Positions 10,429 through 20,990 of a DNA stretch of 64,000 bases are shown piece after piece. The DNA is from Paguma larvata (taxonomy: Eukaryota > Chordata > Mammalia > Carnivora > Viverridae), in contig CM057844.1 in assembly GCA_030068075.1 (NCBI GenBank), forward strand, positions 13,252,001 through 13,316,000, read 5' to 3'. The notes beneath the pieces were generated by a model, which had not been told where the DNA came from, searched no databases, and was given only the letters and a program-made list of their open reading frames with translations. Position numbers and translations under genes: made by a program. Positions within the stretch are counted from its first letter, which is position 1; every line of letters starts with the position of its first letter.

Positions 10429-12580
10429 GATACACTCTTCATAAGTTTAACAGATAAAACTCCTTCAAACGTCTTATGGAGACAAAATACTCTGGATATG
10501 TATTCTCAAACCAGAGATGAAAGTCTAAAAATCATGGACCTAAAATTGTGTACCATCTCTGTAATTTTATCTTCTTTCTTTCTTTAAATAAAATTTTACA
10601 CGTAACTAAAATATCAAGGCATTTTGTCCAACTAGCTTATTTTTTCCAAAGTAATTTTTTCTAAGGTGAATTTTTACTGTAACAGCCAAATAGATAGATA
10701 TATAGCTACTACAGAATAAATTTTGTCCTCTTTTTTGACCAAACTGATGTTGAATAACTTTTCATTTTTATTCCCTCAGAAATATGATAAAGGTGAAATT
10801 TCATTCTTGGTCTCAACCTTGTTTAGATAAAAATCACTTCTTATTTGTAAATTGCTTTTAGAATGAAGGATTGTAAGTAAACTATAAATAGTTGGTGGAA
10901 AGCTATAGCTTTAATTGAATCTTATAGGCTTAATTATTCAGTTGAGCTGATGACTTCCTGAAGGATCCTCGAATAAAATCAGATCATTCTTCTGCATTTC
11001 CACTATGCTATTAATGTCTTCAACTGTGCATGACATACCCTGGTACTGGAACCCTGTCTTTTATTCCTACCTAACTTCCACTGCAGTGAAAGAAGTGGGA
11101 TGAGATCTAGTAAATGCTTTAAAAGCCTTTTATCCCTTCCTTCTATTTTGCCAGTGTCCTCTTCACCCCAGCTCAGAGGCATCTAATATGGCAGGTTTTT
11201 GAGCCTTGTTATGACCACAAGGACTTTGTCAGTTTGGTTCTCTGTTTGACCCAACAACAAAGACTTCAGCTTTCTTGGATCTGCTAAGTTACTTCTCAAA
11301 ATTGTATAGCTCCTCTCTCTTATACTGTTCTCCCCATTCTTGTGGGTATGTCTTTTATGTTAAATCAATTGTACTTTTTATAGGGTTTTTGAGGAAAGCA
11401 AAATTAGATGGCTATAGTAAGTCCTCCATGGTGTCCCATGAATCAAGTCACTTTTATTTATAAATTCAGTTACTTTAAACACTGTGGACATTCATTTTAT
11501 TAATTAGATTTGACTCTGAATGGATTTGGGTTGTTAGCTAAATATCAAATCATTTTAGTTTCCACCATTAAGGATATTAAAAAACATGAATTAAATATAC
11601 TACTGGAATCTGCTAAAGTAGTTGATGAATGTGTCAGTGCATGGCAAGACCACTGAAAAAAATCTTTCAAGATACCAGATAGGAAGGAGAAAATTGTCAC
11701 ACAGATACATCTGTATAATTAATCTTGTTACACTATACTTAACGGTTGCATTGCATGAGACATTAGATATACAATAAGGGCATAATGAGTTTTGAATTGG
11801 TACCGAAAGGCTTTGTCAAGAAAGTGACCTGAGAGGGGGAAGAAAGTGACTTTTGAACTTTTAAGGAAATTGATAGAAATTATTTAAAATATATTAGAAA
11901 TAACTAATTGGAATAAAATAATAGTTTGTTTATATATAACAGATAATTCTGTGCAGTCTCTCCCTTTTTGTTTTCTCACTCCCTATTGTATACCAGAAAT
12001 GTAGGTACAGGTGTCCCATCTCCGTTTTCCACCTGCGTGATACTGTAGCCCCATTTTCATATGTGGCAACATTAACATAGTGAAAAGTTTACTTCATTTT
12101 TTCCTGTTGGTTCAAATTCCCAATCAGTAAGATCTATGAATATAAACAGCAGTGCATCATAGGCATTTCTCTGCATACATGTATGCATGTATACATGCTA
12201 CTAAATACACATAATCTCTAAGGTTTTGTCTAGGTACTCTTCAAGTGCGTGTTTACAATCACATTGAGAATCAGAGAAACCCCTGAGACTTTAAGAAGAT
12301 GACATCTCTGAAATGGTTTGAGCACTCTTCCACAATCTGCTGAAGCTATGGAGCACTCTCTGCCCTGCCATTAATCCCCATTCCATACACCCCTTTCCTA
12401 GGTGCTTACATCTTCTTCTACCCTTCAAGACTTCCCTTAATATTCATTTTACCTACTTTTACGTGAACAGTGGGGCAAGGATAAATGTTACCCATCTCCT
12501 GCCTTAATCTGTTTCTAAGAAGACCTGGGAATAAGAATTTGGCTGGATTCCTACTGTGTTGAACACCACACAGTATTTTT
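10429..12580. other. Mostly unique non-coding sequence
   Basis: Begins with the right candidate TSD of the L1 (10429-10440). No gene or RNA is recognised. A small strictly alternating purine-pyrimidine palindrome lies at 12172-12198. Around 12350-12480 the sequence vaguely resembles L2, not firmly enough to annotate separately. Confidence 0.5.
12172..12198. repeat. Two overlapping 14-bp perfect palindromes
   Basis: GCATACATGTATGC (12173-12186) and GCATGTATACATGC (12185-12198) are each self-complementary and overlap by two bases. All 27 bases alternate purine and pyrimidine. Confidence 0.9.
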
Positions 12581-12593
12581 AAAACTGTTATTT
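12581..12593. repeat. Target-site duplication, left copy, of the SINE
   Basis: AAAACTGTTATTT here and AAAACCGTTATTT at 12817-12829 differ at one of 13 positions and flank the SINE exactly. Confidence 0.9.
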
Positions 12594-12816
12594 GGGGCGC
12601 CTGGGTGGCTCAGTCGGTTGAGCGTCCGACTTCGGCTCAGGTCATGATCTTGTGGTCTGTGAGTTCGAGCCCCGCATCGGGCCCTGTGCTGACGGCTCAG
12701 AGCCTGGAGCCTGCTTCACATTCTGTGTCTCCCTCTCTCTCTGCCTCTCCCCCACTCATGCTCTGTCTCTCTCTATCTCAAAAATAAATAAACATTAAAA
12801 AAAATAAAAAATAAAT
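12594..12816 (+). mobile_element. Feline-type tRNA-derived SINE (SINEC_Fc-like)
   Basis: Complete element starting GGGGCGCCTGGGTGGCTCAG with intact A-box-like and B-box-like (GTTCGAGCCCC) promoter sequence, the feline 'ctcagagcctggagcctgcttc' block, a CT-rich tract and an A-rich AATAAA tail. The near-consensus sequence suggests a fairly young copy. Confidence 0.97.
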
Positions 12817-12829
12817 AAAACCGTTATTT

Positions 12830-13640
12830 CACACTGATCTTTACAATCTTTAAAGGCAGCCACCCAAAAACATCCCTAGCAGTGTGATTGTGGTGTCTAC
12901 GTGGTATCTACTGTCAAAAGCTCAGAGAAGTAGCCATCTACCCTACAATTATGAAAATACTTTTCTCAGCAATTCAGTTTTTCCATCAATTTTTGATGGC
13001 TTTCATAATCTCCAAATTCACTTGTTCTCTTTATACATGATTTTTTCTTTATTATGAGCAGAAAACTTTTATCCCCTTCATTTCATGTGATGGTTGATAG
13101 AACATCATACCAGTTTTATTCAGGCTAACCACAGTCAATGAAATAAAAGTACTGTCACATTTGTTCTTCTGTAGAATGTGAAAAATATTTTTTTCTAAAG
13201 GATTAAATTGAAAATATTCAATAGAACCAAATATTCTAGCAATCCTATCAAATGATTTGTTTCAGAACTCCAGAATGTTTCCCATTTAATAGGTTGGTTT
13301 AGAAAGGTGTAATAGTTGTGCGAGAAGTAATAGGAAATGTATCAGTAGGACATGTTCTCTCATAGAAAGAATGTATTAAAAAAAAAAGATAAAGTAGGTC
13401 AGAGTAACTTCAATAAACTGTTATTTGTCATGTGCATAGTATAAAAGTAGAGACTCTAAACCCCTAGAATAGTTTGAGTTCGGGGATGATCATGTGGTCT
13501 GCAACAGACTCACTTGGTATTGTGGTATCTTTGCAATTTTCTAATTTCAACGTTAATTCACAGATTGTCTTGCCTTCCAAAAGAATGGCTGTATCAGATG
13601 ATGAGAAACCAAAGAGAAATCACTAATAAACCAGGCATCT
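12830..13640. other. Unique-looking non-coding sequence
   Basis: AT-rich, no gene or repeat family recognised. Confidence 0.5.
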
Positions 13641-13652
13641 ATGGCTAAATAA
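13641..13652. repeat. Target-site duplication, left copy, of the SINE
   Basis: ATGGCTAAATAA is repeated perfectly at 13883-13894. Confidence 0.93.
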
Positions 13653-13882
13653 ATTTTAATTTTATTTATTTATTTTGAGAGAGAGAGAGAAAGAGAGAGA
13701 AAGAGCAAAAGAGTGCAGGAGAAGCAGAGAGAGAGAGGGAGAGTGAGAGAGAATCCCAAGCAGGTTCCACATTGTCAAGCTTGGAGCCTGATGTGGGCCT
13801 GAACTCACAGAGCTGTGAGATCATGACCTGAGCCGAAACCAGGAGTCAGATGTTTAACTGACTAAGCCACCCAGGATCCCCA
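13653..13882 (-). mobile_element. Feline-type tRNA-derived SINE
   Basis: Minus-strand copy with T-rich tail complement, a GA-rich tract, the 'aatcccaagcaggttccac' block and a tRNA-like head ending 'aagccacccaggatcccc'. Flanked by a perfect 12-bp TSD despite several substitutions in the body. Confidence 0.96.
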
Positions 13883-13894
13883 ATGGCTAAATAA

Positions 13895-15329
13895 CTTTAT
13901 ATATATATTATTATTTTAATTATAAAAACATATTTTAGAATTTTTTCCAAATACATCTTTGTTGATATATATGTCTTTATATTGCTAAAAACACTCCTAA
14001 ACAGTTAAAGTAGGAGTAAAAGTGTATATGCCTTTATCAACATGTGATATATATTAATACTAGATTCAAGTAATCTTTAGTTCCCCAGAATTTCGGTGAA
14101 CTAGAAATTATACCATAATGTAGCTCTAGTTTTTCCCTTCATAAGGATTTCTTAGAATTGCTGACTCCTTCCTTCATAAATACAGTCTCAATGGAAAAAG
14201 GGCCATGGTAAGCAGGAAATACCATCTATAAGTTGTCCTTATATGCCTGTGACAGAGGTCTTACTTCAGAAATCTACCTAATTTACTCATGTATTTCATT
14301 TGTTGGAGGACTTCTGTATCACCTCATCCTTTTTAATTTTATTTCATTTTCTGTCTTGGTTCTACATAGTACTATTGATCCTCATGATCCAGATGGGTTC
14401 GAGGTCAAATGCCTGAAGCCTCCCCTTGACTCTCCCTAAAAGCCACTAAAAGATAACTCAACATAAAGTGAAAAATCAAGTTGGTTTTATTTTTTAAATG
14501 AAATACCATAAAATGAATACTTTGGTCTTTTATAAACTTCAAACACAATTGGAAGCATGCATTCTGAGGAAGTATGTGTTTGTTGTACAACAAAGATCTG
14601 ATGGCTTGAACCCCAATAGGGAAGGATATTATCACATATTTGAATAAAGGTTTTAACTTTCTCTTGATAAATGATGCCTTCATCCATAGTTTACATTAGA
14701 CTTTATGCCTCATTCTGAAGAGTGTCCCTTATTCTAAAAGAATAAGATGCCTATGGTTACCATTTTAGGAGTGGAAACTTATGAAATGTTAGGATGACAC
14801 AATTCAGCAGCTTTTTACCTTTCCTTCTATAAAAGAAGGAAACACTCTTAAAGAGTGTTAAAAGTTCAAAGGTAATTTGAAGTTTATGACTTTCATTGAA
14901 TCAAAGATACTAAAGAAATGTTATAAAGCTCTCAATTTTTGTATGAAACAGTTTTTGCTGCCATATCCCATATAAAGGATAATAAAGAAAAAAATCACAT
15001 TTTGAAAAATAACCAGAATGCCAAAGATACCAATTGAAGAAGGTACCTCTTTCTGCCCAAGGACTTGTCGCTTATCACTCTCCTCCGACTTCAGGACCAG
15101 TGGTCCCTGTGGGCAATGTTAGCAGAGTCGGAACCTCAGTCTCTGTGATTTGGGGAGAGCACTTCTCTCAGTGGACCCTGTGGCAGTGGTTGCATCAGTT
15201 TTAATTGCAGTTGTTATCATATAGGTTTCCCTATTCTACAACCAAGCAGCAGGAGGTACTCTGAAATTCTCATGTCTAGATTCCATGATAGACTGGAACC
15301 CAAGATCCCACACTTTCCTCTCATCTTCC
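13895..15329. other. Unique-looking non-coding sequence
   Basis: AT-rich. Frames of 60-92 codons around 14233-14687 have no recognisable motif and lie on both strands of the same stretch. Nothing else recognised. Confidence 0.5.
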
Positions 15330-15485
15330 TACTATAGAAAGTTTATCACTCTGTAGCATAATTAGTTGTTCAGTGATCTGTCCCTTGAGTAGATAGCATG
15401 CTTTTTTAAAGCAAGAATTCAATCTTATTCCATCTATTGCATTGAAAGTGTTCCATTAATATGCTTGAATGAACAAATGTAAGAA
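15330..15485 (+). mobile_element. L2-like LINE 3' end
   Basis: Follows the order of the L2 3' end: a 'tttatcactctgtag' block, a 'cttgagtagatag...gcaagaattcaatcttattcc' block and a terminal 'gaatgaacaaatg'. Strongly diverged, as normal for L2. Confidence 0.5.
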
Positions 15486-15989
15486 ATAGAGTGGTGCATT
15501 ACACCAAGAATTATATATTGTTTTGAAGTTTGCAAAGCATTTCCAATATATATTCTCATTTAAAATTTGAACCAGCACTTGGAGAAAGTCTCAACCAACC
15601 AGTTAGAAAGATCGTTTGAAACAGGTTTGGCCATAGACATTGACTAAAAATTACTAACTCACTCGGTTCTTTGGAAACCCTAACATCTACAAAGTACTCT
15701 ATTAACTTTGTGGGCAATAATGATATGGTATCTTATGTTTCCTTGTTTTGTAGCAGTGTGAGAGAGGCTGGAGGTGGGGCAATGATCCTGACATAATGAT
15801 CTAAAATAGAGACACAGAATGCCTCCATTTCACAAAGGCATAGCTCACTGCCCTCAATGGACTTATATACAAGAGGAGGTGTGGTAGTCGGTCTCTAAAG
15901 ATGACTTCCAAAAGAACGTTTTTTTCCAGTATTCATATTCTGCATAGTCCTCTTTACTTCAGTCTTGGAAAACTTGTGACTGGTTTTAC
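15486..15989. other. Unique-looking non-coding sequence
   Basis: Nothing recognised. Confidence 0.5.
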
Positions 15990-16210
15990 TTTTTTTTTTT
16001 TTGCTTTCAAATTCACATAACATAAAATTAATTATTTAAAAGTGATTTAGTGGCATTTAGTGCGTTCACAATGTTATGCAATCACTACCTCTATGTAGTT
16101 CCAAAACACTGTCATAATCCCAAAAGGAAACCTCCCACGCAGTAAACAGCTACACCTATTCTTCCTTCCCTCGGCTCCTGACAATTGCCAATCTACTTTG
16201 CCAAAAGGTA
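15990..16210 (-). mobile_element. Ancient L1 3' UTR fragment
   Basis: The complement of the older L1 3' UTR: a T-run, 'cataaaattaattatt', 'cacaatgttatgcaatcacta' and a terminal 'gacaattgccaatctactttg' block. This parallels the better preserved copy at 34350-35330. Confidence 0.75.
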
Positions 16211-17407
16211 GAAAGCAGGCAAGAATGATGACTACCCTTAGACTTCCTTGCTATTAGGAAACCAACATAGCCACATGGAGAAGTAGCATGAACAGAAGGA
16301 TACCCAGCCTGCTTCTACTAGTTCAGCCATGCCAGTTGCGGTGTCAGAGATGTGCACAAAGCAGCCTTCTTGAATATTCTGGCCCCAGAAGATATCATGT
16401 AGAGAAGAAGGGAGGTACCTGGTTGAAAGTCAGAACTAAGACTCAAGACATGGTCCCTGGGAATCCATATTAGCATCTAGAGTTGTTCAAGCCACCCCAA
16501 ATTAGGCTCCAGCATTAATGGATGGGTGGATGGATAGAAGGATAGATGGATAATAGTGTGTGGCAAAGTGATAAAGTGGTATGAAAGCAAACCAGAGCAG
16601 AGTTAGTATCAGGAGTGCTGCGTTGATGGTGGGGGCAAATAAATTGCAGTGCTAAATATACTGATCTGACTGAGAAGCCAATAAGATTTTTGAGGAGGGA
16701 AATTGTATTTAATTACTCTTTAATAACCACTTCCTTTTTGCATGGAAAGGAGTGGGGTGAATGGCCTGCTATCATCTAAGCACTTGTCTTTAAAATGAAG
16801 GGAAAACAAAAGCTAATGCTAGCGAGTGAAAATCTATAGAATGGAGACAAGCAAGCATTTCAGTTGAGTGCAGAAATGCTGTCCTCAGTCCTGGATTCAG
16901 TTGTTCCAGTGTCTACGTACAGCTTCTGGAATTTCATGTTATATCTGTGAAGTCTAAACAATTAATTGGTTCTGGAACAAAATTAAGCCAATGAGTTAAT
17001 AAAGGGAAAAAGTAGTATAAGATACAGAGAGAAAAATTTTCCTAGGATATCATTTTGCAAATTTTCTTGAAGGGGAAAAACATTTTTTCCCTCCACAAAA
17101 CATCATTCTCCGTGTTGGCAGTTTCCACTTCCTCCGAACCACCCCCATTCCTTGTGGTCCCTGAAGCAGGTTCCAGATCCCTGAGGCTCTGCAGACCCAA
17201 GATCAAATCAACATCCAAGATACAATCAACTTCAAAGGGCTTTCCTACATCCTTCAGATAGTAGAATTATATGTGACCAAATCACCTGCCAAAGTTACTG
17301 CACATTCAGAACTTCAAAGGAAAGACAGTTGAAAACCAATACAAATGAGAAGAAAAATCTTAAAAATAATTCTAAATCCAAACAATAGCAGTAAGTACTA
17401 GAATCTA
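16211..17407. other. Non-coding interval with a short GGAT repeat
   Basis: A degenerate (GGAT)/(GATA) tract lies at about 16520-16553. The rest looks unique. The frames at 16288-16473 and 17055-17261 show no known motif. Confidence 0.5.
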
Positions 17408-17420
17408 AAGTCTAAAAGAG

Positions 17421-17649
17421 TGTAGAGATACCTGTGTGGCTCAGTTGGTTAAGCATCTGACTTCAGCTCCAGTCATGATCTCACACTTTGTGGGTTTGAC
17501 CCCCACGTCAGTCTCTGTACTGACAGCTCAGAGCCTGGAGCTTCAGATTCTGTGTGTGTGTGTCTCTCTCTCTGCCACTCTCCTACTTACACTCTGTCTC
17601 TCTTTCTCTCTCAAAAAATAAACATTAAAAAATTAAAAAAATATAATTG
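17421..17649 (+). mobile_element. Feline-type tRNA-derived SINE, diverged
   Basis: Head reads 'acctgtgtggctcagttgg', followed by the feline block with a short deletion ('gcctggagcttcagattc'), a TG/CT-rich tract and an A-rich tail. Candidate TSD of AAGTCTAAAAGAG (17408-17420) against AAGTCTAAGAG (17650-17660), with a small indel. Confidence 0.92.
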
Positions 17650-17674
17650 AAGTCTAAGAGTATAAACAATGTTT

Positions 17675-17687
17675 AAAAGCAACAGAA
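17675..17687. repeat. Target-site duplication, left copy, of the truncated L1
   Basis: AAAAGCAACAGAA is repeated perfectly at 18080-18092. Confidence 0.95.
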
Positions 17688-18079
17688 TATATACAATGGA
17701 GTACTACGCAGTGATGAGAAAGAATGAAATCTGGCCATGTGTGGCAACGTGGATGGAACTGGAGGGCATTATGCTGAGTGAAATAAGTCAGGCAGAGAAA
17801 GACAGATGCCATATGTTTCCATGCATAGGTGGGACTTTGTGAGACTTAACAGAAAACCAGGGGGGAGGGGAAGAGGGGAAGGAAAAAAAAAAGCCACAGA
17901 GAGGGAGGAAGACATAACATAAGAGACTCTCAAAGACTAAGAACAAACTGAGGGGAGAGAGGGCTGTGAGGTAGGGAGAGTGGGTTATGGGCACAGAGGA
18001 GAGCACTTGGGATGAGCACTGGGTGTTGTATGGAAACCAATTTGACAATAAATTATTTAAAAAAATAAAATACAAAAAT
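17688..18079 (+). mobile_element. 5'-truncated L1 3' end
   Basis: Contains the end of L1 ORF2 ('ggagtactacgcagtgatgag', 'ggatggaactggagg'), the G-rich and purine-rich 3' UTR with 'gagactctcaaagactaag', and the terminal 'gagcactgggtgtt...caataaattattt' with A-rich tail. A perfect 13-bp TSD marks it as a real and fairly recent insertion. The 99-codon minus-strand frame across it is a shadow. Confidence 0.97.
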
Positions 18080-18092
18080 AAAAGCAACAGAA

Positions 18093-18749
18093 AAATTAGC
18101 TTTTATTATCAATGTGCACATGATGTACCAGTTAAAAAAAACTAATATATATTTATTAGTATTCCACTTATGTCAAAATAGTTGATTATTCTCTTTATAA
18201 CAGTTGACTATGGAAATTTACTGTGGAGACCCATTAAATAGACAGCTCTTTTTCTGTATCAATGATTATTTAATATGCAAGCATTTAATTATAATCAATA
18301 GTTCAGGGAAACCTCAAATGCCTTCATCAGGCCCCAGCCATGGTATGGCTGGTATCTTTAAAATATAATTGTAGGCATAATTTTTAAAGAGTTTATTTGC
18401 TTAATAGAGCTTATTATTGCTCCATAGAGGCCAGGAGAAGGAGTTCCAAGGATAGAAATGGCAATTACAATAACAACAAAATAAAAAAGAGTAAAGAAAG
18501 GAAAGAAATGAAACCAGTTACACCCTTTCAGCCATTTTGCAACTCGAGAATATTCTGGCAATTACACAATTTTTTAAAATGTTGTAGCAAAAAGTGGACA
18601 GAAAGTGGGCAGTCTGGTTCATGATACTATACATTTGTGGACTCTGTCCCAGGCATCTTGTGTGACTGCAAATTATCTTTACAGAGTTTGAACCCTCTCC
18701 TTGTCTCCAGTAGTATTTTCTCTTCTTTACTAGGGCACATATGGCAAAT
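18093..18749. other. Unique-looking non-coding sequence
   Basis: No gene or repeat recognised. Confidence 0.5.
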
Positions 18750-18885
18750 GTGGACTGGGGCATAATTGCATAAGAATCACCTGGCTGTTTGCTGAAAATT
18801 CATCCTCCAGGGCCCCACTATAAGTCCCAGGAATCTGTAAAGCAACAAGGTGTCTGAGCCAGTAGAATAGTGGGATACATTGTCA
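18750..18885. mobile_element. MER5-like (hAT) DNA transposon remnant
   Basis: Shows 'aagaatcacctgg', 'gggccccactataagtcccaggaatctg' and 'aaggtgtctgagcc', the order seen in MER5/Charlie-type non-autonomous elements. Too short and diverged for firm naming or orientation. Confidence 0.45.
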
Positions 18886-18976
18886 TTGCCTTCTGAAAGG
18901 TAGGACACCTGGGGCTTAGACACCCAGAGCCTGGCCAGGATAGAACTAACCAGCCACTGTGTGGCTAAAGGAAGCT

Positions 18977-19023
18977 AGTATATATATATATATATATACT
19001 GATATATATATATATATATATAT
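18977..19023. repeat. (TA)n microsatellite, interrupted
   Basis: Two AT-alternating blocks separated by 'ctga'. Inherently unstable and a probable length polymorphism. Confidence 0.93.
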
Positions 19024-19024
19024 C

Positions 19025-19037
19025 TGGATTTCATTTT
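19025..19037. repeat. Target-site duplication, left copy, of the SINE
   Basis: TGGATTTCATTTT recurs perfectly at 19245-19257. Confidence 0.94.
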
Positions 19038-19244
19038 CTTCCTTTTTTTTAAAATTTTTTAAAACGTTTATTTTTGAGAGAGAGAGAGAGCGAGTTGAGG
19101 AAAGAGGGAGACACAGAATTCAATGGGGGCTCCAGGCTCTGAGCTGTCAGTACAGAGCCCAATACGGGGCCTGAAATCACGAGCCATTAGATCATGACCT
19201 GAGCTGAAGTCACACACTTAACCAACTGAGCCATCCAGTGCCCC
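19038..19244 (-). mobile_element. Feline-type tRNA-derived SINE
   Basis: Minus-strand copy with T-rich tail complement, a short GA tract, 'ctccaggctctgagctgtcag' and a head ending 'gagccatccagtgcccc'. Perfect 13-bp TSD. Confidence 0.96.
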
Positions 19245-19257
19245 TGGATTTCATTTT

Positions 19258-20859
19258 GTTATAGCTCTACCAAGACAAGATCCCAACTCCTTGTTATACA
19301 TAGAAAGATGTGATTTTATATACACATAATTATAATATATATTCCATTAATTTTGCTCAGAATCCTAAAATCAGAAAAAATGAAAGGAGAAATATTTTAT
19401 TATAGCCTAACCCAATTAATCTAAAATGGATTTTGATAGGTTAAGATTAATTTGAGGTTTGGTTAAATCTTCGTATTGCCTGTGTAAATTGTGCATATAT
19501 GTATTTTTTAAACTTTTGAATGTGAGTATCAGACAGCATTTCTATTAATCATAATGTATTCTTTCCTTGAAAGATGCCAGTAGTCCTTCAGAACATCCCC
19601 TACTGTGTTTCAGTGGCACGAACACCAGTTTTCACTATGTGGACAGATAGAAAGAAATGTACTTTAAATGGCTGTCTGGGTTCTGATGTCAGGGTAGTTT
19701 GCCCAACTTTGTTGGTACTTCCTTCCTCTATAAACATATTTGGTGTAGAAACAAATGTATCTGTTGTAGTAGAGATCACTGTACACAATCTATGGTGACG
19801 ACAGCAGGGTCTTTTTCATGGAGCCTCTCAGGTGAACAGCGAATTCTAGGTGTCCCTAGAGCTGGTTTTATTTTTTTTGTCACTAGATGTCACTGCATAC
19901 ACAGTGTGCTAGCTACTGTGGCTGGGTAATGGGATCCCGGAGAGCAGGAGAAAGAGGCAAGATAGAATAGATCCTGCAAGCCTTTCCTCTGATCCTACTT
20001 GGAAGGTTTCTGGGCTTTGGATCTCTTCGAGGAATTCTCACCACCTTGTTTAATTAGGCTAATCCCCCTTCAGACACAGTCATTTTAGAGATTGTGTGAA
20101 ATATAATTTAAAAGTGTGTAAATCCTTTATCATTCAGTTGGACCTTTTGGGGGGTCCTATGTGGTATAAGTGTGTCTTATTCAAAGTTTCTTTTGGTGTG
20201 GACTTATGAGCAGGAGGGTGCAAACTGGTTGCTTCTAATTCAGGGTTATATCCTGTTAAACAGCCAGTTTGTTCTCAATCAGAATGAAACAGTTAATAGA
20301 TGTTCAGAATTGGCTCCAAACACAGCCTGTTTGCTAACTAGTGGCATTGTACATCTGCTTCAAGTTAAGAAACTTTAATTAAAATTACTATTCCTCAGTC
20401 CAATGTCCTTCCAAATTCCAGGTTTGTATTTGCATCTTTGGTAGCCAAAGGCATGCTCGGTTAAGCCCTATCACTGATTTTTCCTTCACATAAGAGATTA
20501 AATCAAGTTGATGTTACAGACTTCTAGGGATACATAATTTACATCTTCCATTCTTATTCCCAACCCCAAAGGGATTTGTGACAGTCTCATGGGGAAGACT
20601 CTCTGGATCATTAGTGGAATTTCACCTCCATATTTTTATTCATCAAGATCCTACAGCAGGCAAGAATTTTACCCAAGGCAACTAGCGTTTAGAATTCTCC
20701 CTCTTCTTAGCCCTAGAACCAGATGTGAACAGATATCTTCCTGGAACTTGGACAAGCAGGTCCTGAAGTTAAAGACCTACACTCCAGCCTGTGATATGGT
20801 TTAATGAAATAAGCACACATAAGATATTAAACACCCAAGCTATGATCCTGACTCTTTTA
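19258..20859. other. Unique-looking non-coding sequence
   Basis: Overlapping frames of 62-76 codons at 19574-19929 lie on both strands without any motif. No gene is supported. Confidence 0.5.
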
Positions 20860-20990
20860 TTTGATTGTGGGAAATCTGAGCCTGAGTTTTCTCATCTGTA
20901 AAAGGAAATAAGAAAATCTGCCTTTATCTATCTCATACCATTGTTAGAGAATCTATCAGGATAATGGATTTGAAAAAAGTAAAATCTGCT
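20860..20990 (+). mobile_element. MIR-like SINE remnant
   Basis: Contains the MIR core order: 'gagcctgagttttctcatctgtaaaa' followed by a downstream block with 'cattgttagag'. Diverged, ends uncertain. Confidence 0.65.

Noticed and set aside
12605..12787. 60-codon frame beginning MAQSVERPTSAQVMI, seen again in similar form at 17436, 33100 and on the minus strand at 53720-54010
   Set aside because: The repeated peptide is the translation of the tRNA-derived SINE head and is not a gene family.
14825..14862. 9-bp inverted repeat 'aacactctt'/'aagagtgtt' around 14839-14857
   Set aside because: Short arms with a one-base spacer are expected by chance in AT-rich DNA of this length.
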